DNA from: Cyclonatronum proteinivorum
GTDB taxonomy: Bacteria > Bacteroidota > Rhodothermia > Balneolales > Cyclonatronaceae
Assembly: GCF_003353065.1 (NCBI RefSeq)
Contig: NZ_CP027806.1
Span: 124,001-188,000 of the forward strand
Direction of reading: 5' to 3'
DNA length: 64,000 nt
Part shown: positions 17,193 to 26,987 of the stretch, in pieces
Numbering within the stretch: the stretch's first letter is position 1
How the letters are laid out: each line of letters begins with the position of its first letter
Program-made: the position numbers and the translations under genes
Notes under the pieces: generated by a model
What the model was told of the DNA's origin: nothing
Databases searched by the model: none
Seen by the model: only the letters and a program-made list of their open reading frames with translations

Positions 17193-20072
17193 ATGATGCG
17201 TGATATGAAAAAAATATGGAAGTGCATGCTTCTGCTTTGTTTAAGTACAATGCTGACAGGTCCATTCTATGCTTATAGCCAATCCCCCGGTTTTTCCCAT
17301 CAGGCAGGTTTCTACACCGAGGCTTTTGATTTAAATATTGCCTGCCCCGATGAATTTCCGCAGGCCTGGATAACCCGCGACGGCTCCTGGCCGGGACCGG
17401 AAAACCCGGAATCTGAGCTTTTTTCAGGGCCAATCCTGATAGACAGCCGGGCGGGAGACGAAAACTTTTTCTCGCTTTTTCCGCTCAATAATGGGGATCC
17501 GGGTATTCCGGCATGGCTGCCACCAAGTGAAGAGGTAGTTAAATCAAATGTGATATCAGTCACTTGTTTTAATGCAGAAGGCGGGCATTCTGAAACGGCA
17601 CGAAGAACCTTTTTTGTTGATGAAAATGCTTATTCGCGCTTTAGTCTTGCAGTCGTTTCATTCATAGGTGATCCCGAGGGTCTGTTTAGTTTTGATACCG
17701 GGATTAAAGTGCCGGGCGTACATTATGTACCCGGAAATAACAGAAGCGGCAATTATTTTCAGCGAGGAGAAGAATGGGAAAGAATGACCCACATGGAGTT
17801 TTTTGAAAAAGACGGCACCTACGGATTCGCACAAAATGCCGGTATGCGTATTCACGGAAATTTTTCAAGAGCCTACCCGCGTAAAAGCTTCAGAATGTAC
17901 TCAAGGTCTGAGTATGGGGAGTCTCGGTTTGAGTACAAAATTTTTGAAGAACAGCCTGTGCAGCGATTCAATCGGCTGATTTTCAGGATTTCGGGGCAGG
18001 ATTTCAGGAGGAGCATGTTCCGGGACGCGCTCGCTCACCGTCTCTACAAAAACGTTGGGATTGAAACACAGGATTACAGGCCGGTTATTACCTTTCTAAA
18101 TGGCGAATACTGGGGCATTTTTAGTATTCGGGAAAGATATGACCATCATTACTTTAATCGGATGTATGAGGTCGACAGAGATAGTTTAGATTATATTGAT
18201 TTTTATTTTAGCCGCACGCCGGATGTATCAAACGGAACAAGAACCCATTACATGGATATGCTTGATTTCGCAGCCGAACATGACCTGGCTGATGATGAGC
18301 ACTACTCCCATATGGAAACACTGATGGATGTTGATGACTTTATCAACATGGTAGTAATGGGAGTGTATGCATCGAACACAGACTGGCCAAGAACGAATGT
18401 TCGGGTATGGCGTACACGAAACGAATACCGGCCGGAAGCCGGGCGTAAGGACGGACGCTGGCGCTGGCTCCTGAATGATATCGACTACGGTTTTGGTCTA
18501 TATCAAAATCCCGCGCACAATAACTTCGGTGCCATTCTGAATGATAACTGGGAAGGCGAACTCATCATGGCACTGATGGATAATGACGGTTTCAGATACA
18601 ACTTTATCAACCGTTTTGCAGATCACATCCACACCGTATTTAGTCCTGCACATACAGATAGTGTGATCAATTGGTTTGTTGATGGTATTAGCGCCGAAAT
18701 GCCTGAGCATGTAAGTCGCTGGCAGTACCCGTCAAGTTTTAACAGTTGGATAAATACAACGAATGGTTTGAAAAACTGGCTCGCAGCCCGACCCGACAAC
18801 ATCCGCCAACAACTCATCGAACGCTTCGAGCTCGATGGCCTGGCCACATTTACCGCCGATGTGAGCGAGCCCAATGCCGGCATCATCAAACTCAACTCCA
18901 TCCGGCTTGCCCCGGAGACTGATGGCATCGGCGCGAATCCGTATCCCTTTGAGGCGACCTACTTCGCCGGCGTGCCGGTGCGCCTCGAAGCCATCCCCAA
19001 CGCAGGCTACCGCTTCGACGGATGGGAAGGGCATGAAAGCAGCGAACCGGTCATCACCGTCGATCCGGCACAGCTTGAGACCATCTCCGCAGTGTTTGTG
19101 TTTGAGCCGTTTGAGGGTGACGAGATGAACCCCGTTGCGCATGATCTCAGTACCGGCGATTATCTCTTCGACTTCTGGAGCCCCGAACAGCCGGAGCTTA
19201 CGTTTCCGGCCAATATAGTTTTTCAGCAAACCCGCATGACCGATCCCGGACTGAATGACGAAATGACGGATCCCTACTTTCTTACTGAAGAGGACTATCA
19301 TGAAGACGATGCGGGCTCCATTGGCTTTCCGTATGCGCTCACCCGCCGCACCCGCATCAATGCACTGGGCGATAACGGCATTTCCTTCATCAACACCGGG
19401 CGCAGTCGGGACCTTGGCGCCGCTGTTCTTGCGCTTGACACCCGTGAAGCGGAAGAAGTTTTTGTGAACTTTACGGCGGGTACCGTACTCCCAAATGCAC
19501 GCGAATATGCGATAAGACTGCAGTGGCGCATCGGCAATCAGGGTGCCTTCACCGATGTGACCGACAGCAGCGGTAACCCGGTCGAGTATGTGCGCAACAC
19601 CACAAGCGGACACGAAACACACTTTAGCGATATACGCCTGCCCGACGAAGCCGCGGGCGTGCCTTACCTGCAGCTGCGCTGGAAATATTATCACGTGAGT
19701 GGCAACAGCGGTCCGCGCGCGGAGCTTCGACTCGACAACATCCTAGTACGCACCGAAGCTTTTGTCTCGGTACCGGAAACCGGTAATCAGCTTCCGCGGC
19801 AGTTTACCCTGCATCAGAACTACCCGAACCCGTTTAATCCAACGACCAACATCAGCTTTGAGCTGCCGGTACAAAGCGACATTGTGCTGGAAGTCTTCAA
19901 CGTAACGGGTCAGCGGGTCGCAACCCTCGCCAACGGTACCTGGCAGGCAGGAAGCCACACGGTAGCGTTTAATGCACAGGGCCTGGCTTCCGGACTGTAC
20001 CTGTACCGCCTGCGCACAGTTGGTGCGGCCAACCCGGTACAGCTCACCGGCAAAATGATGCTGCTGCGCTAA
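17193..20072 (+). CDS. CotH kinase family protein with T9SS sorting domain
   Basis: This 959-residue secreted protein begins with a signal peptide (best from Met5, 17205; cleavage after AYS near residue 29). Residues about 30-150 resemble a chitobiase C-terminal-like module. Residues about 155-545 are a CotH kinase domain with MRIHGNFSRAYPRKSFR, RLIFRISGQDFRRSMFRDAL and RWRWLLNDIDYGFG, the last holding the acidic pair expected for metal binding. Residues about 550-640 look like a divergent InlB B-repeat (AGYRFDGWEG). A jelly-roll-like region follows. The C-terminus from residue 876 is a type A sorting domain (NYPNPFNPTT, ending SGLYLYRL and MMLLR). Export by T9SS is established for such tails. 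CotH domains phosphorylate secreted proteins in spore formers; the target here is unknown. DNA is visibly more AT-rich up to about 18765 than after it, which suggests domain shuffling. Confidence 0.92.
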   Translation: MMRDMKKIWKCMLLLCLSTMLTGPFYAYSQSPGFSHQAGFYTEAFDLNIACPDEFPQAWITRDGSWPGPENPESELFSGPILIDSRAGDENFFSLFPLNNGDPGIPAWLPPSEEVVKSNVISVTCFNAEGGHSETARRTFFVDENAYSRFSLAVVSFIGDPEGLFSFDTGIKVPGVHYVPGNNRSGNYFQRGEEWERMTHMEFFEKDGTYGFAQNAGMRIHGNFSRAYPRKSFRMYSRSEYGESRFEYKIFEEQPVQRFNRLIFRISGQDFRRSMFRDALAHRLYKNVGIETQDYRPVITFLNGEYWGIFSIRERYDHHYFNRMYEVDRDSLDYIDFYFSRTPDVSNGTRTHYMDMLDFAAEHDLADDEHYSHMETLMDVDDFINMVVMGVYASNTDWPRTNVRVWRTRNEYRPEAGRKDGRWRWLLNDIDYGFGLYQNPAHNNFGAILNDNWEGELIMALMDNDGFRYNFINRFADHIHTVFSPAHTDSVINWFVDGISAEMPEHVSRWQYPSSFNSWINTTNGLKNWLAARPDNIRQQLIERFELDGLATFTADVSEPNAGIIKLNSIRLAPETDGIGANPYPFEATYFAGVPVRLEAIPNAGYRFDGWEGHESSEPVITVDPAQLETISAVFVFEPFEGDEMNPVAHDLSTGDYLFDFWSPEQPELTFPANIVFQQTRMTDPGLNDEMTDPYFLTEEDYHEDDAGSIGFPYALTRRTRINALGDNGISFINTGRSRDLGAAVLALDTREAEEVFVNFTAGTVLPNAREYAIRLQWRIGNQGAFTDVTDSSGNPVEYVRNTTSGHETHFSDIRLPDEAAGVPYLQLRWKYYHVSGNSGPRAELRLDNILVRTEAFVSVPETGNQLPRQFTLHQNYPNPFNPTTNISFELPVQSDIVLEVFNVTGQRVATLANGTWQAGSHTVAFNAQGLASGLYLYRLRTVGAANPVQLTGKMMLLR

Positions 20073-20290
20073 CCCGCATTATTCAACAAGAAATTTTCTT
20101 GCTGGCAAGGCGAAGCTAAAAACTCAGCGGAAGGATACCTTAGTACCCTGAGCATGAGTTTTCAGCCTCAACGCCGCCAGTGGGGAAATTTCGCTGCGAG
20201 GGATTCGCTTCGCTCGGTGCACTTCGTGGGAATCGCTACGCTCGGTGCGCAGTCTTTACACCACACTCAAATTTGGGCTACCGGTTTTTT
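20073..20290 (+). repeat. Dispersed intergenic repeat B, copy 2 (longest)
   Basis: This is the fullest copy in the window. Its left part (20073-20112, GAAATTTTCTTGCTGGCAAGGCGAA) matches 63737-63780, and its right part (from 20143) matches 8378-8490. It contains two tandem units of GGGA-TCGCT-CGCTCGGTGC at about 20210 and 20228, where copy 1 has one. It directly follows the CotH gene stop codon. Confidence 0.75.
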
Positions 20291-20512
20291 GTTGCGTAAC
20301 AACTATGGGTGCTCAGGATGCCGATGAACGTGTCAGACCTTTTCGTAGCACGGGCGGTTGCAGGCTGGTGACGCAAGTATTGCGACGGCTTTTCCGGCGG
20401 GTATATATAGTGTAAAGGCCGCAACAAGCGGTATCGCTCCGGCACTTCTCCGGCAGGGGGTAAACAGACAAAACGCGAAGCTTCGCTTCATAAGCGACGG
20501 CTTACTCCGGAC

Positions 20513-20598
20513 CCAAAAAGCAACGCCCTCAGGTTTGGCTTGGGAGGCCCCGAGCTACCCGCCAAGCTCCTGATGCTCTGTGAGTTTCCCCAAAAAAA
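20513..20598 (+). repeat. Dispersed intergenic repeat A, copy 1
   Basis: It begins CCCAAAAAGCAACGCC and ends GAGTTTCCCCAAAAAAA, the two conserved ends of the family. The internal stem reads GCTTGG...CCAAGC, whereas copies 2 and 3 read GTTTGGG...CCCAAAC, so a base change on one arm is matched by one on the other. It lies between the CotH and NADH dehydrogenase genes. The rest of the 20300-20746 gap shows no gene. Confidence 0.85.
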
Positions 20599-20746
20599 TA
20601 ACGGTACAACGGAGCGCCTGCGCCGCAGGGTCAGGCCGCGGGGCTTGCAAACCGCTTTCAGGAAAAGGAAAATATTGAGGTCTGAATGAATGCCGCACCG
20701 ATGCGGGCTGTTGTGCAGGTAAAACAATCATTTAAGACAAAGAACT

Positions 20747-22066
20747 ATGGAAACGAAGCGCAAGAGAGAGATTGTCATTATCGGTGGCGGATTTGGCGGG
20801 ATTAAGACCGCGCGCATGCTCGCGAAGGCGGATGTCAACATCACCCTGATCGACAAGACGAACCATCACCTGTTTCAGCCGCTGCTGTATCAGGTAGCTA
20901 CGGCAGCGCTTTCGCCGGGGGATATCGCGGTGCCCATCCGCGGAATTTTCAGCAAGCAAAAGAATGTGCGGGTACTGCTGGGTGAGGTCACCGAGGTGCT
21001 GGAAACGCAGAAGGTCGTGCGCCTGAAAGATGACCGGCTCATCCCCTTCGATACGCTCGTTGTGGCCTGCGGGGCGAAGTACAATTATTTCGGCAATCAT
21101 GCCTGGGAAAAGCATGCGCCGGGACTCAAAACGATTTCCGATGCGCTGAATATCAGGGAGCGGATTCTGATTTCGCTGGAAAAGGCGGATCAGACCGAAA
21201 GTCCGGAACAGCGGCAAAAGTACCTGAACTTTGTGGTGATCGGCGGCGGACCAACCGGCGTGGAGATGGCGGGTGCCATCGCCGAAATTGCGAAGCGTAA
21301 TATGATGCGGGATTACAACAATTTTAGCCCCGACGAGACGCATGTTTATCTGGTGGAAGCCGGACCGCGCATTCTGAACGGCTATGATGATTCACTTTCT
21401 GATAAGGCGGTTGAGATGCTGCAGGATCTCGGGGTTGAGGTGTTACAAGGTACGGCTGTGACACACATTGAGCCGGAGCGGGTTTTTCTCGAGGAGGGCG
21501 TGATTGAATCGCCCAACATTGTTTGGGCAGCCGGCGTGGTAGCGAATGAAGTCATTGGCAGCCTTGATGTGGAAACCGATCGTGCCGGACGCGCCCTTGT
21601 GGCACCGGATATGAGCCTGCCCAATCACCGGGATATTTTTGTGATCGGGGATGCCGTGCACATGAAGGATAAGGAAGGTAATCCGCTGCCGGCCGTGGCA
21701 CCCGTTGCCATGCAGCAAGGCAAGTACGTGGCAAACCTGATCAAAAACCCGGCGCTGTATGAGGCTGCGGTTCGCGAGCCGTTCAGCTATCTCGACAAAG
21801 GCAGCATGGCGACGATCGGACGTGCCCGCGCGGTCGCTGACATCCGGGGCCTGAAACTAAGCGGCTTCCTGGCCTGGGCGATGTGGTCGGTCGTGCACAT
21901 CCTGTTTTTGATCGGCTTCCGCAACCGCCTGCACGTATTCGTAGAGTGGATGTGGCACTACTTCACCTACAAGCGCGGGGTGCGGCTGATTACGGGACGC
22001 GATGAAGTTACAGACGAGCCAGGCGCAAGCGATGATCTGATGGGTGCTTATCGGGGAAAGGTTTGA
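20747..22066 (+). CDS. ndh: Type II NADH:quinone oxidoreductase
   Basis: This 439-residue flavoprotein has the two dinucleotide-binding folds of the family. The FAD motif is GGGFGG at residues 13-18, and the NADH motif is GGGPTG at 166-171 followed by V-E-M-A-G. The FAD ribityl-binding FVIGDAVH and the quinone-side motif PVAMQQGKYVA are present. A hydrophobic C-terminal stretch (WAMWSVVHILFLIGF) would attach it to the inner membrane. NDH-2 passes electrons from NADH to quinone without pumping protons. Length fits. Related flavoproteins such as sulfide:quinone oxidoreductase lack this motif set, and the redox cysteines of SQR are not seen. Confidence 0.93.
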   Translation: METKRKREIVIIGGGFGGIKTARMLAKADVNITLIDKTNHHLFQPLLYQVATAALSPGDIAVPIRGIFSKQKNVRVLLGEVTEVLETQKVVRLKDDRLIPFDTLVVACGAKYNYFGNHAWEKHAPGLKTISDALNIRERILISLEKADQTESPEQRQKYLNFVVIGGGPTGVEMAGAIAEIAKRNMMRDYNNFSPDETHVYLVEAGPRILNGYDDSLSDKAVEMLQDLGVEVLQGTAVTHIEPERVFLEEGVIESPNIVWAAGVVANEVIGSLDVETDRAGRALVAPDMSLPNHRDIFVIGDAVHMKDKEGNPLPAVAPVAMQQGKYVANLIKNPALYEAAVREPFSYLDKGSMATIGRARAVADIRGLKLSGFLAWAMWSVVHILFLIGFRNRLHVFVEWMWHYFTYKRGVRLITGRDEVTDEPGASDDLMGAYRGKV

Positions 22067-22122
22067 TCGTAAGGCTGTAGGAAGCGCATTTCTGCAACAA
22101 ACCCAAAATAACACGCGGATTT

Positions 22123-22168
22123 AAGGGGCTGTCTTTCTGAATGAGGCATTGCCCCTTTTTCTTTTTTT
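22123..22168 (+). terminator. Likely terminator after the NADH dehydrogenase gene
   Basis: AAGGGGC and GCCCCTT pair across a 21-nt loop and are followed by TTT-C-TTTTTTT. It is 57 bp after the stop codon. The loop is long, so confidence is moderate. Confidence 0.6.
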
Positions 22169-22566
22169 GTTTGCTGCGACAGGTTTTTCGCAGTATTCCA
22201 TGGCATAGTGTTCTGCGTTGAAGCGGGTAGGAACCGGACCTGCAAATACGGACTTTAGACCAAAAATGCGGTACAGCCGGTAGTGTTTTCTTGCGGTTTT
22301 TTTCCGGGTTTGTATTTTATGGAAGGGTGGGTTAAACAACCGTTTTAGTTCGTTTCCGGCGGCGTGTAAGGTATACTGACTTCCCGGGATTTTTTCAAAA
22401 TGCTGCTTTTATGCATTATTTTAAAGCGATGATTTATCCCGAAGCGCAATTTATTTAAAATGTCATCACCTGCGTTTGACTGCAATGCACCTGATTACGG
22501 GTCATGCGTATTTTCAATCGGTACAGACATACACAAATCAACCAACAACCTTTTCAGCTACAAGCC
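22169..22566. other. Intergenic region before the ferredoxin gene
   Basis: About 400 AT-rich bp lie between the terminator and the ferredoxin start at 22567. I see no gene, hairpin or dispersed repeat. It should include the ferredoxin promoter. Confidence 0.5.
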
Positions 22567-23004
22567 ATGAGCACCGACCCGAAGCCTGATTTCGTGAAAG
22601 CCCGGATGTTTGCGCGGGCTAAAGAACTGCGCCTGCATGCCATTAAGCGGCATATTTTTTTGTGTGCCGATCCGTCAAAGCCACGCTGTTGTAAGGCGGA
22701 ATTCGGCCTGGAATCGTGGCGCTTTCTGAAATCGCGTCTTGACGAGCTTGGCTTGAGTGGCAGCGGTGGCGTGTATCGCACCAAAGCGGATTGTCTGCGT
22801 GTATGCCGCCGCGGCCCCGTTGCGGTCGTGTACCCGGAAGGCATTTGGTATCACTCCTGCACCCCGGAAGTGCTCGAGCGGATCATTCAGGAACATTTGA
22901 TTGGCGGGAAGCCGGTTGAAGATTACAAATTCGCCCAAAATCCCATCCCTTCCCACACAGCTGCCGACACGGATACCGACTGGGACTCCGATGATTTGGA
23001 GTAA
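22567..23004 (+). CDS. Thioredoxin-like [2Fe-2S] ferredoxin
   Basis: This protein has 145 residues from the preferred start MSTDPKPDF; an in-frame ATG at 22504 would add 21 residues of unlikely sequence. The pattern [14 protein letters not shown] near the start and [20 protein letters not shown] in the middle is that of the thioredoxin-fold ferredoxins, where four cysteines hold a [2Fe-2S] cluster. These domains occur alone or as the NuoE part of NADH dehydrogenase. The acidic tail ([12 protein letters not shown]) is probably disordered. It lies 500 bp after the type II NADH dehydrogenase gene on the same strand, but a terminator-like hairpin separates them. Electron partner unknown. Confidence 0.88.
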   Translation: MSTDPKPDFVKARMFARAKELRLHAIKRHIFLCADPSKPRCCKAEFGLESWRFLKSRLDELGLSGSGGVYRTKADCLRVCRRGPVAVVYPEGIWYHSCTPEVLERIIQEHLIGGKPVEDYKFAQNPIPSHTAADTDTDWDSDDLE

Positions 23005-23527
23005 GCATTCTTCCCACAGGGCACAGATTTCCCTGGATTAATTTCGTGATGAGTATTCCGACAGATTTCTATTTTCACGAATGGGTTTATCACAGATGTA
23101 TTCCATCCGTAATTACTGCCTTTAGAATAAACCCGGTTTTTTGATATCACGCGCAATACCTGTTTCGAAAAGCGTCCTGTAGGGACACCATGTGGGTAGA
23201 AATTCGCGCACCGCCCCCATAACCGGAATGCCGAAGGCATGACGCGTCCACCGGAGGCACCCGCTTCGAATCGTGTATAAATCATGAAGCTTTTGATAGC
23301 TACCGCATGCACATGGCGTACCTACGGCACGCTTCTTTTTGGGCGTTTCTGCATTGCTACCCACAGTGTGCAGCTGCGGGCACACCTGCAGAGGGATTTT
23401 TCTTTGCTTTCATAGCTTACGAGGTATATCTCGTGAGGGCCATTTTGTGCAAGCTTGGTCACAACCGTTTTTGTAAATTGAACCCTTCATAATGCTTGTA
23501 TCCGACCACTTTTTTACTGTTTGATTT
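23005..23527. other. Intergenic region with REP-like palindromes
   Basis: About 520 bp lie between the ferredoxin and formate-THF ligase genes. Its middle holds a cluster of short palindromes, annotated separately. No coding frame is supported. Confidence 0.6.
23172..23400. repeat. REP-like palindrome cluster
   Basis: Several short imperfect palindromes follow one another: GTCCTGTAGGGAC (about 23174), ATGCCGAAGGCAT (23228), CCACCGGAGG (about 23249), GCGTACCTACGGCACGC (about 23316) and CAGCTG/CCTGCAGAGG elements to about 23398. GTCCC-TAC-GGGAC and ATGCCGAAGGCAT palindromes with GGTAGAAA spacers are familiar to me from intergenic repeats of Bacteroidota. No other copy is in this window. Confidence 0.55.
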
Positions 23528-25195
23528 ATGACTGATATTGAAATTGCGCAATCTGTTGAACTGCGGGATATCCGCGAGGTTGCTTCGCGCTGGGGGATTT
23601 TGGAAGACGATCTGATGGTGTACGGGAAGCATAAGGCCAAGCTGCCGCTTAACCTTATTAATGAGGAGAAAATGCGGCAGGGACGGCTTGTGCTGGTTTC
23701 TGCGATTTCGCCCACGCCTGCAGGAGAAGGGAAAACGACGGTCACCATCGGGCTTTCCGAGGCCATGAACCAAACCGGGCGCAACACCATCCCCGTGCTT
23801 CGGGAGCCTTCGCTGGGGCCGGTTTTTGGGATGAAGGGCGGCGCTACCGGCGGCGGCTATGCGCAGGTGCTGCCCATGGAGGACATTAACCTGCACTTCA
23901 CCGGCGACTTTGCAGCCATCGAAAAAGCGCACAACCTTCTCGCAGCGCTCATTGCAAATAACCTTCATCAGGTGCAGAATAATTTGCAGATTGATCCGCG
24001 CACAGTGCACTGGAAGCGGGTGATGGATATGAACGACCGCTCCCTTCGGCGAATCATTACGGGCCTGGGCGGCACGAGCTCAGGCATTCCGCGGGAAACG
24101 GGCTTCGATATTACGGCCGCTTCCGAGATCATGGCCATTTTGTGTCTGGCTGATGACCTTGAAAACCTGAAAGCGCGCTTCGGAAATATTTTTGTTGGTT
24201 TTACTTTCGATGGCAAACCGGTTTATGCCCGCGACCTGAAAGCGACCGGTGCCATGGCAGCGCTCATGAAGGATGCCATCAAGCCCAACCTTGTGCAGAC
24301 CATTGAGGGCAATGCAGCCATTATTCATGGCGGACCTTTTGCCAACATCGCGCAGGGGACCAATTCTGTTATTGCAACCCGCATGGGGCTTTCGCTTGCC
24401 GACTATACCATTACGGAAGCCGGTTTTGGCTTCGACCTTGGGGCGGAGAAATTCTTCGATATCAAATGCCGGGATGCCGGGCTCAAACCACAGGCTGTTG
24501 TGCTTGTAGCTACCATACGAGCCCTGAAATACCATGGCGGTGCTCCGCTGCATGAGCTGAAACGACCTGATGTGGCACGGCTCAAAGCCGGTATCCCCAA
24601 TCTTGAGAAACATCTGGAAAATATCCGGCATTTTGGTGTGCCGGCAGTTGTGGCGATTAACCGCTTTGCGACCGACACCGATGCCGAAATTGAGGCGCTT
24701 CAGGCCCATTTTGAAGGCTCCGATGTTGAGGTGCACGTTGCCGATGTCTGGGCAAAGGGCGGGGCCGGGGCCCACAGCCTTGCCGATGCCGTCGCCCGGC
24801 TTACGGAGGCGAATGACACAGCTTTCAAACCCCTTTACGATAACAGCTGGAGCGTTGAGCAAAAGATTGAGACCATTTGCCGCACCGTTTACGGCGCAAA
24901 GGCTATCGACTATACCCTGCAGGCGCGCAAAGATTTACGCAAAATCGCAGAGCTGGGACTTGACAAGCTGCCGGTCTGTATTGCCAAAACGCAGAAGTCC
25001 CTTTCCGACAATCCGGAGTTGCTGGGACGCCCCAAAGACTTCGTGGTAACCATTCGTGAAATTGAGCTTGCGGCAGGCGCGGGTTTCCTGATTCCGATTA
25101 CCGGTACCATTGTGCGCATGCCCGGCCTGCCTGCACGCCCGGCGGCGGAATCCATCGACATCGACCGGGAGGGTAAAATTACGGGCTTGTTCTGA
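23528..25195 (+). CDS. fhs: Formate--tetrahydrofolate ligase
   Basis: This 555-residue protein fits the family length. The ATP-binding P-loop is SPTPAGEGKTT at residues 61-71, followed by LREPSLGPVFGMKGGATGGG, and the family signature EAGFGFDLGAEKFFDIKCR lies in the middle. The enzyme joins formate to tetrahydrofolate at the cost of ATP, giving 10-formyl-THF for purine and fMet synthesis or, in reverse, releasing formate. The gene is flanked by non-coding DNA and appears to be transcribed alone. The start ATG follows an AT-rich leader with no Shine-Dalgarno, as usual in this lineage. Confidence 0.98.
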   Translation: MTDIEIAQSVELRDIREVASRWGILEDDLMVYGKHKAKLPLNLINEEKMRQGRLVLVSAISPTPAGEGKTTVTIGLSEAMNQTGRNTIPVLREPSLGPVFGMKGGATGGGYAQVLPMEDINLHFTGDFAAIEKAHNLLAALIANNLHQVQNNLQIDPRTVHWKRVMDMNDRSLRRIITGLGGTSSGIPRETGFDITAASEIMAILCLADDLENLKARFGNIFVGFTFDGKPVYARDLKATGAMAALMKDAIKPNLVQTIEGNAAIIHGGPFANIAQGTNSVIATRMGLSLADYTITEAGFGFDLGAEKFFDIKCRDAGLKPQAVVLVATIRALKYHGGAPLHELKRPDVARLKAGIPNLEKHLENIRHFGVPAVVAINRFATDTDAEIEALQAHFEGSDVEVHVADVWAKGGAGAHSLADAVARLTEANDTAFKPLYDNSWSVEQKIETICRTVYGAKAIDYTLQARKDLRKIAELGLDKLPVCIAKTQKSLSDNPELLGRPKDFVVTIREIELAAGAGFLIPITGTIVRMPGLPARPAAESIDIDREGKITGLF

Positions 25196-25607
25196 CCTGT
25201 GTGCCCTGTTCACAGCAAAGCACGCATTCAAAACGCCTAAATCACGACAAAGCGGTTAATTGCAAGTCGCCACTTTATCTGATTGAGTGAAGTGAAACAC
25301 CTTCAGCACAAACATGCTGGTCGGGCTTGTGTGGCAGTCAGTCTTTCTGTGAGTACAGCACCGCTCAGGATCTTTTCTTTTGGGGCGTGCGGCTGTTGAC
25401 GGTTTGCCTGCAGTAAGCCGGAATGCTTGCTTGCTGCGGATTGTGTTTCTGTGCAGGAGCCACTTCCGCTTCCAAAAAAGCAACGCTTTAATCTTAGGTT
25501 TGGGAGCGCACAGTCTGCCGCCCAAACTCCTGATGTTCTCTGAGTTTTCCCCAAAAAAAAACAAGGCATAGAAATGGCCGGGAAGCGGGCTTCAGGGCAC
25601 CCTTGAA
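25196..25607. other. Convergent intergenic region
   Basis: About 410 bp lie between the ends of fhs (plus) and an outer-membrane protein gene (minus). Apart from repeat A copy 2 there is nothing recognisable, and no strong terminator hairpin was seen for either gene. Confidence 0.5.
25472..25561 (+). repeat. Dispersed intergenic repeat A, copy 2
   Basis: It begins CCAAAAAAGCAACGC and ends GAGTTTTCCCCAAAAAAAAA. The middle carries the 7-bp inverted repeat GTTTGGG / CCCAAAC. About 60 internal bp are nearly identical to copy 3 on the opposite strand at 31914-32000. Confidence 0.9.
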
Positions 25608-26864
25608 TCAGAATGAGAAACCGAGCATGAGTTCGAGGGCGGTGTTTCGGAAGCCCTCAACGCCGTCATCGAGGTTTGAGAAGATGCGGGTGTAGCGGGC
25701 TTCGATGAGGAGCGACTGTTGTTCCGAGATCGGTACACGCAGGCCGGTTCCGAGGTTTACGCCGGTAGAAAGCTCTTTGTAGAACTGTATGATTCCGTTT
25801 TCGCGGAGCTCCCGCTCGCCTTCATCGGTGAGCACAAATCGGGAGGCTTTGGTATCGCGGCCTACGAGCATGCCGAGCATGACGCCGCCCTGCACAAAGG
25901 GGCGCAGGCCGAACATTTCTGTTTCCCGCATGAGCGGAAGGTTGAGCATGACATAGGAAAAGCTGGTGGTGAGCTTGTCGTCGGTTAGCGGCAGTTCGGG
26001 CGGGTTTGGAAGGGGGAAGGGGATTTCGGCTTCACCGCCGCGGGTTGTGAAAAAGAGCTCCGGCCTGAAGCTGAGCCCTTGCGGGGGCAGCGGGATTTCC
26101 GCAAATAAGCCGGCGGAAAAACCGGGCACATAATCGAAGGCGACGCCAGCGTACAGGTTGGTGCTGTAGGCGGTAATGCGGCTGTTGCTCATGTTGAAAC
26201 CCGCCATGACGCCCCACCTGAAATTCCGGGTTTCCGGCTCGTAGCGCTCTTTGTGCCATACTGCCGTATCGGTTTCGTTGCGGCAGCTGAGGTAGGTTTC
26301 AAACACCCGCGCCATGCCCGAGCGGGTGTAGCGGTAGCGGCGTGCCGCGCGGTCGTGATTTCGCAGGGATACGCCGCAATCCCCAAACAGGGATTCAAGA
26401 AGCATGATGTAGAAGCCGGGCTCGAGGTAGATGAGCCGGCCATCTTCACTGCGGACAAAGAAGTCGGTTCGTTCGCGGGTCAGCTGTGTGGAGTAGAGCG
26501 TCAGGCTGGCCGTTATGTCTTCGCGCATAAAGACCGTCTGAACCCCTTCACCTTCGAAATTCCCCTGAACGGCGTACCACGTAAATCCGCCATCTGTGCC
26601 ATAGGCAAAGACCGATTCGGGACGGTAGACCTGAAATCCGGACGCGCCTTCAGCACGGAACTGCACACGCCATGAGTGATCGTAATCGTCGGCAAGGCGA
26701 ACATCGCCGCGCAGCGTATCGGCTTCGGTCGTGATCAGAAATCCGGACGTGTAGGCTGCGTTTTGCTGTGCCGCAATATCAGCCGGGGGGAAAATGAGAT
26801 GAATAGTACTGCATACAATCAGGACGATAAGGGCTGATGGTATGTTTGTAAAGCTGCCGTTCAT
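25608..26864 (-). CDS. Outer-membrane beta-barrel protein, PorT-like
   Basis: This 418-residue protein has a signal peptide (hydrophobic residues about 10-32, ending DIAAQ). The N-terminal half (residues about 40-215) contains a short domain with the motifs GFLITTEADTLRGDV and FVRSEDGRLIYLEPG that recurs in Bacteroidota outer-membrane proteins. The C-terminal half from residue about 222 (WGVMAGFNMSNSRI) is an eight-stranded-type barrel, ending in LELMLGFSF with terminal phenylalanine. Similar barrels are annotated as PorT-family or outer-membrane beta-barrel proteins of unknown role. The patatin gene lies 120 bp upstream on the same strand and may be co-transcribed. Confidence 0.82.
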   Translation of the reverse strand: MNGSFTNIPSALIVLIVCSTIHLIFPPADIAAQQNAAYTSGFLITTEADTLRGDVRLADDYDHSWRVQFRAEGASGFQVYRPESVFAYGTDGGFTWYAVQGNFEGEGVQTVFMREDITASLTLYSTQLTRERTDFFVRSEDGRLIYLEPGFYIMLLESLFGDCGVSLRNHDRAARRYRYTRSGMARVFETYLSCRNETDTAVWHKERYEPETRNFRWGVMAGFNMSNSRITAYSTNLYAGVAFDYVPGFSAGLFAEIPLPPQGLSFRPELFFTTRGGEAEIPFPLPNPPELPLTDDKLTTSFSYVMLNLPLMRETEMFGLRPFVQGGVMLGMLVGRDTKASRFVLTDEGERELRENGIIQFYKELSTGVNLGTGLRVPISEQQSLLIEARYTRIFSNLDDGVEGFRNTALELMLGFSF

Positions 26865-26987
26865 GAAAAGCTGACCGGGTGGGTTGGTGAAAAATAGTTT
26901 GGCGCAAAATACTGATTTTCACACAACTCAGCCCCCGCTTGTTTGCGGAAAGCGGCAGGAGGCAGACAGGGATTTCAGAGGTCAGGT

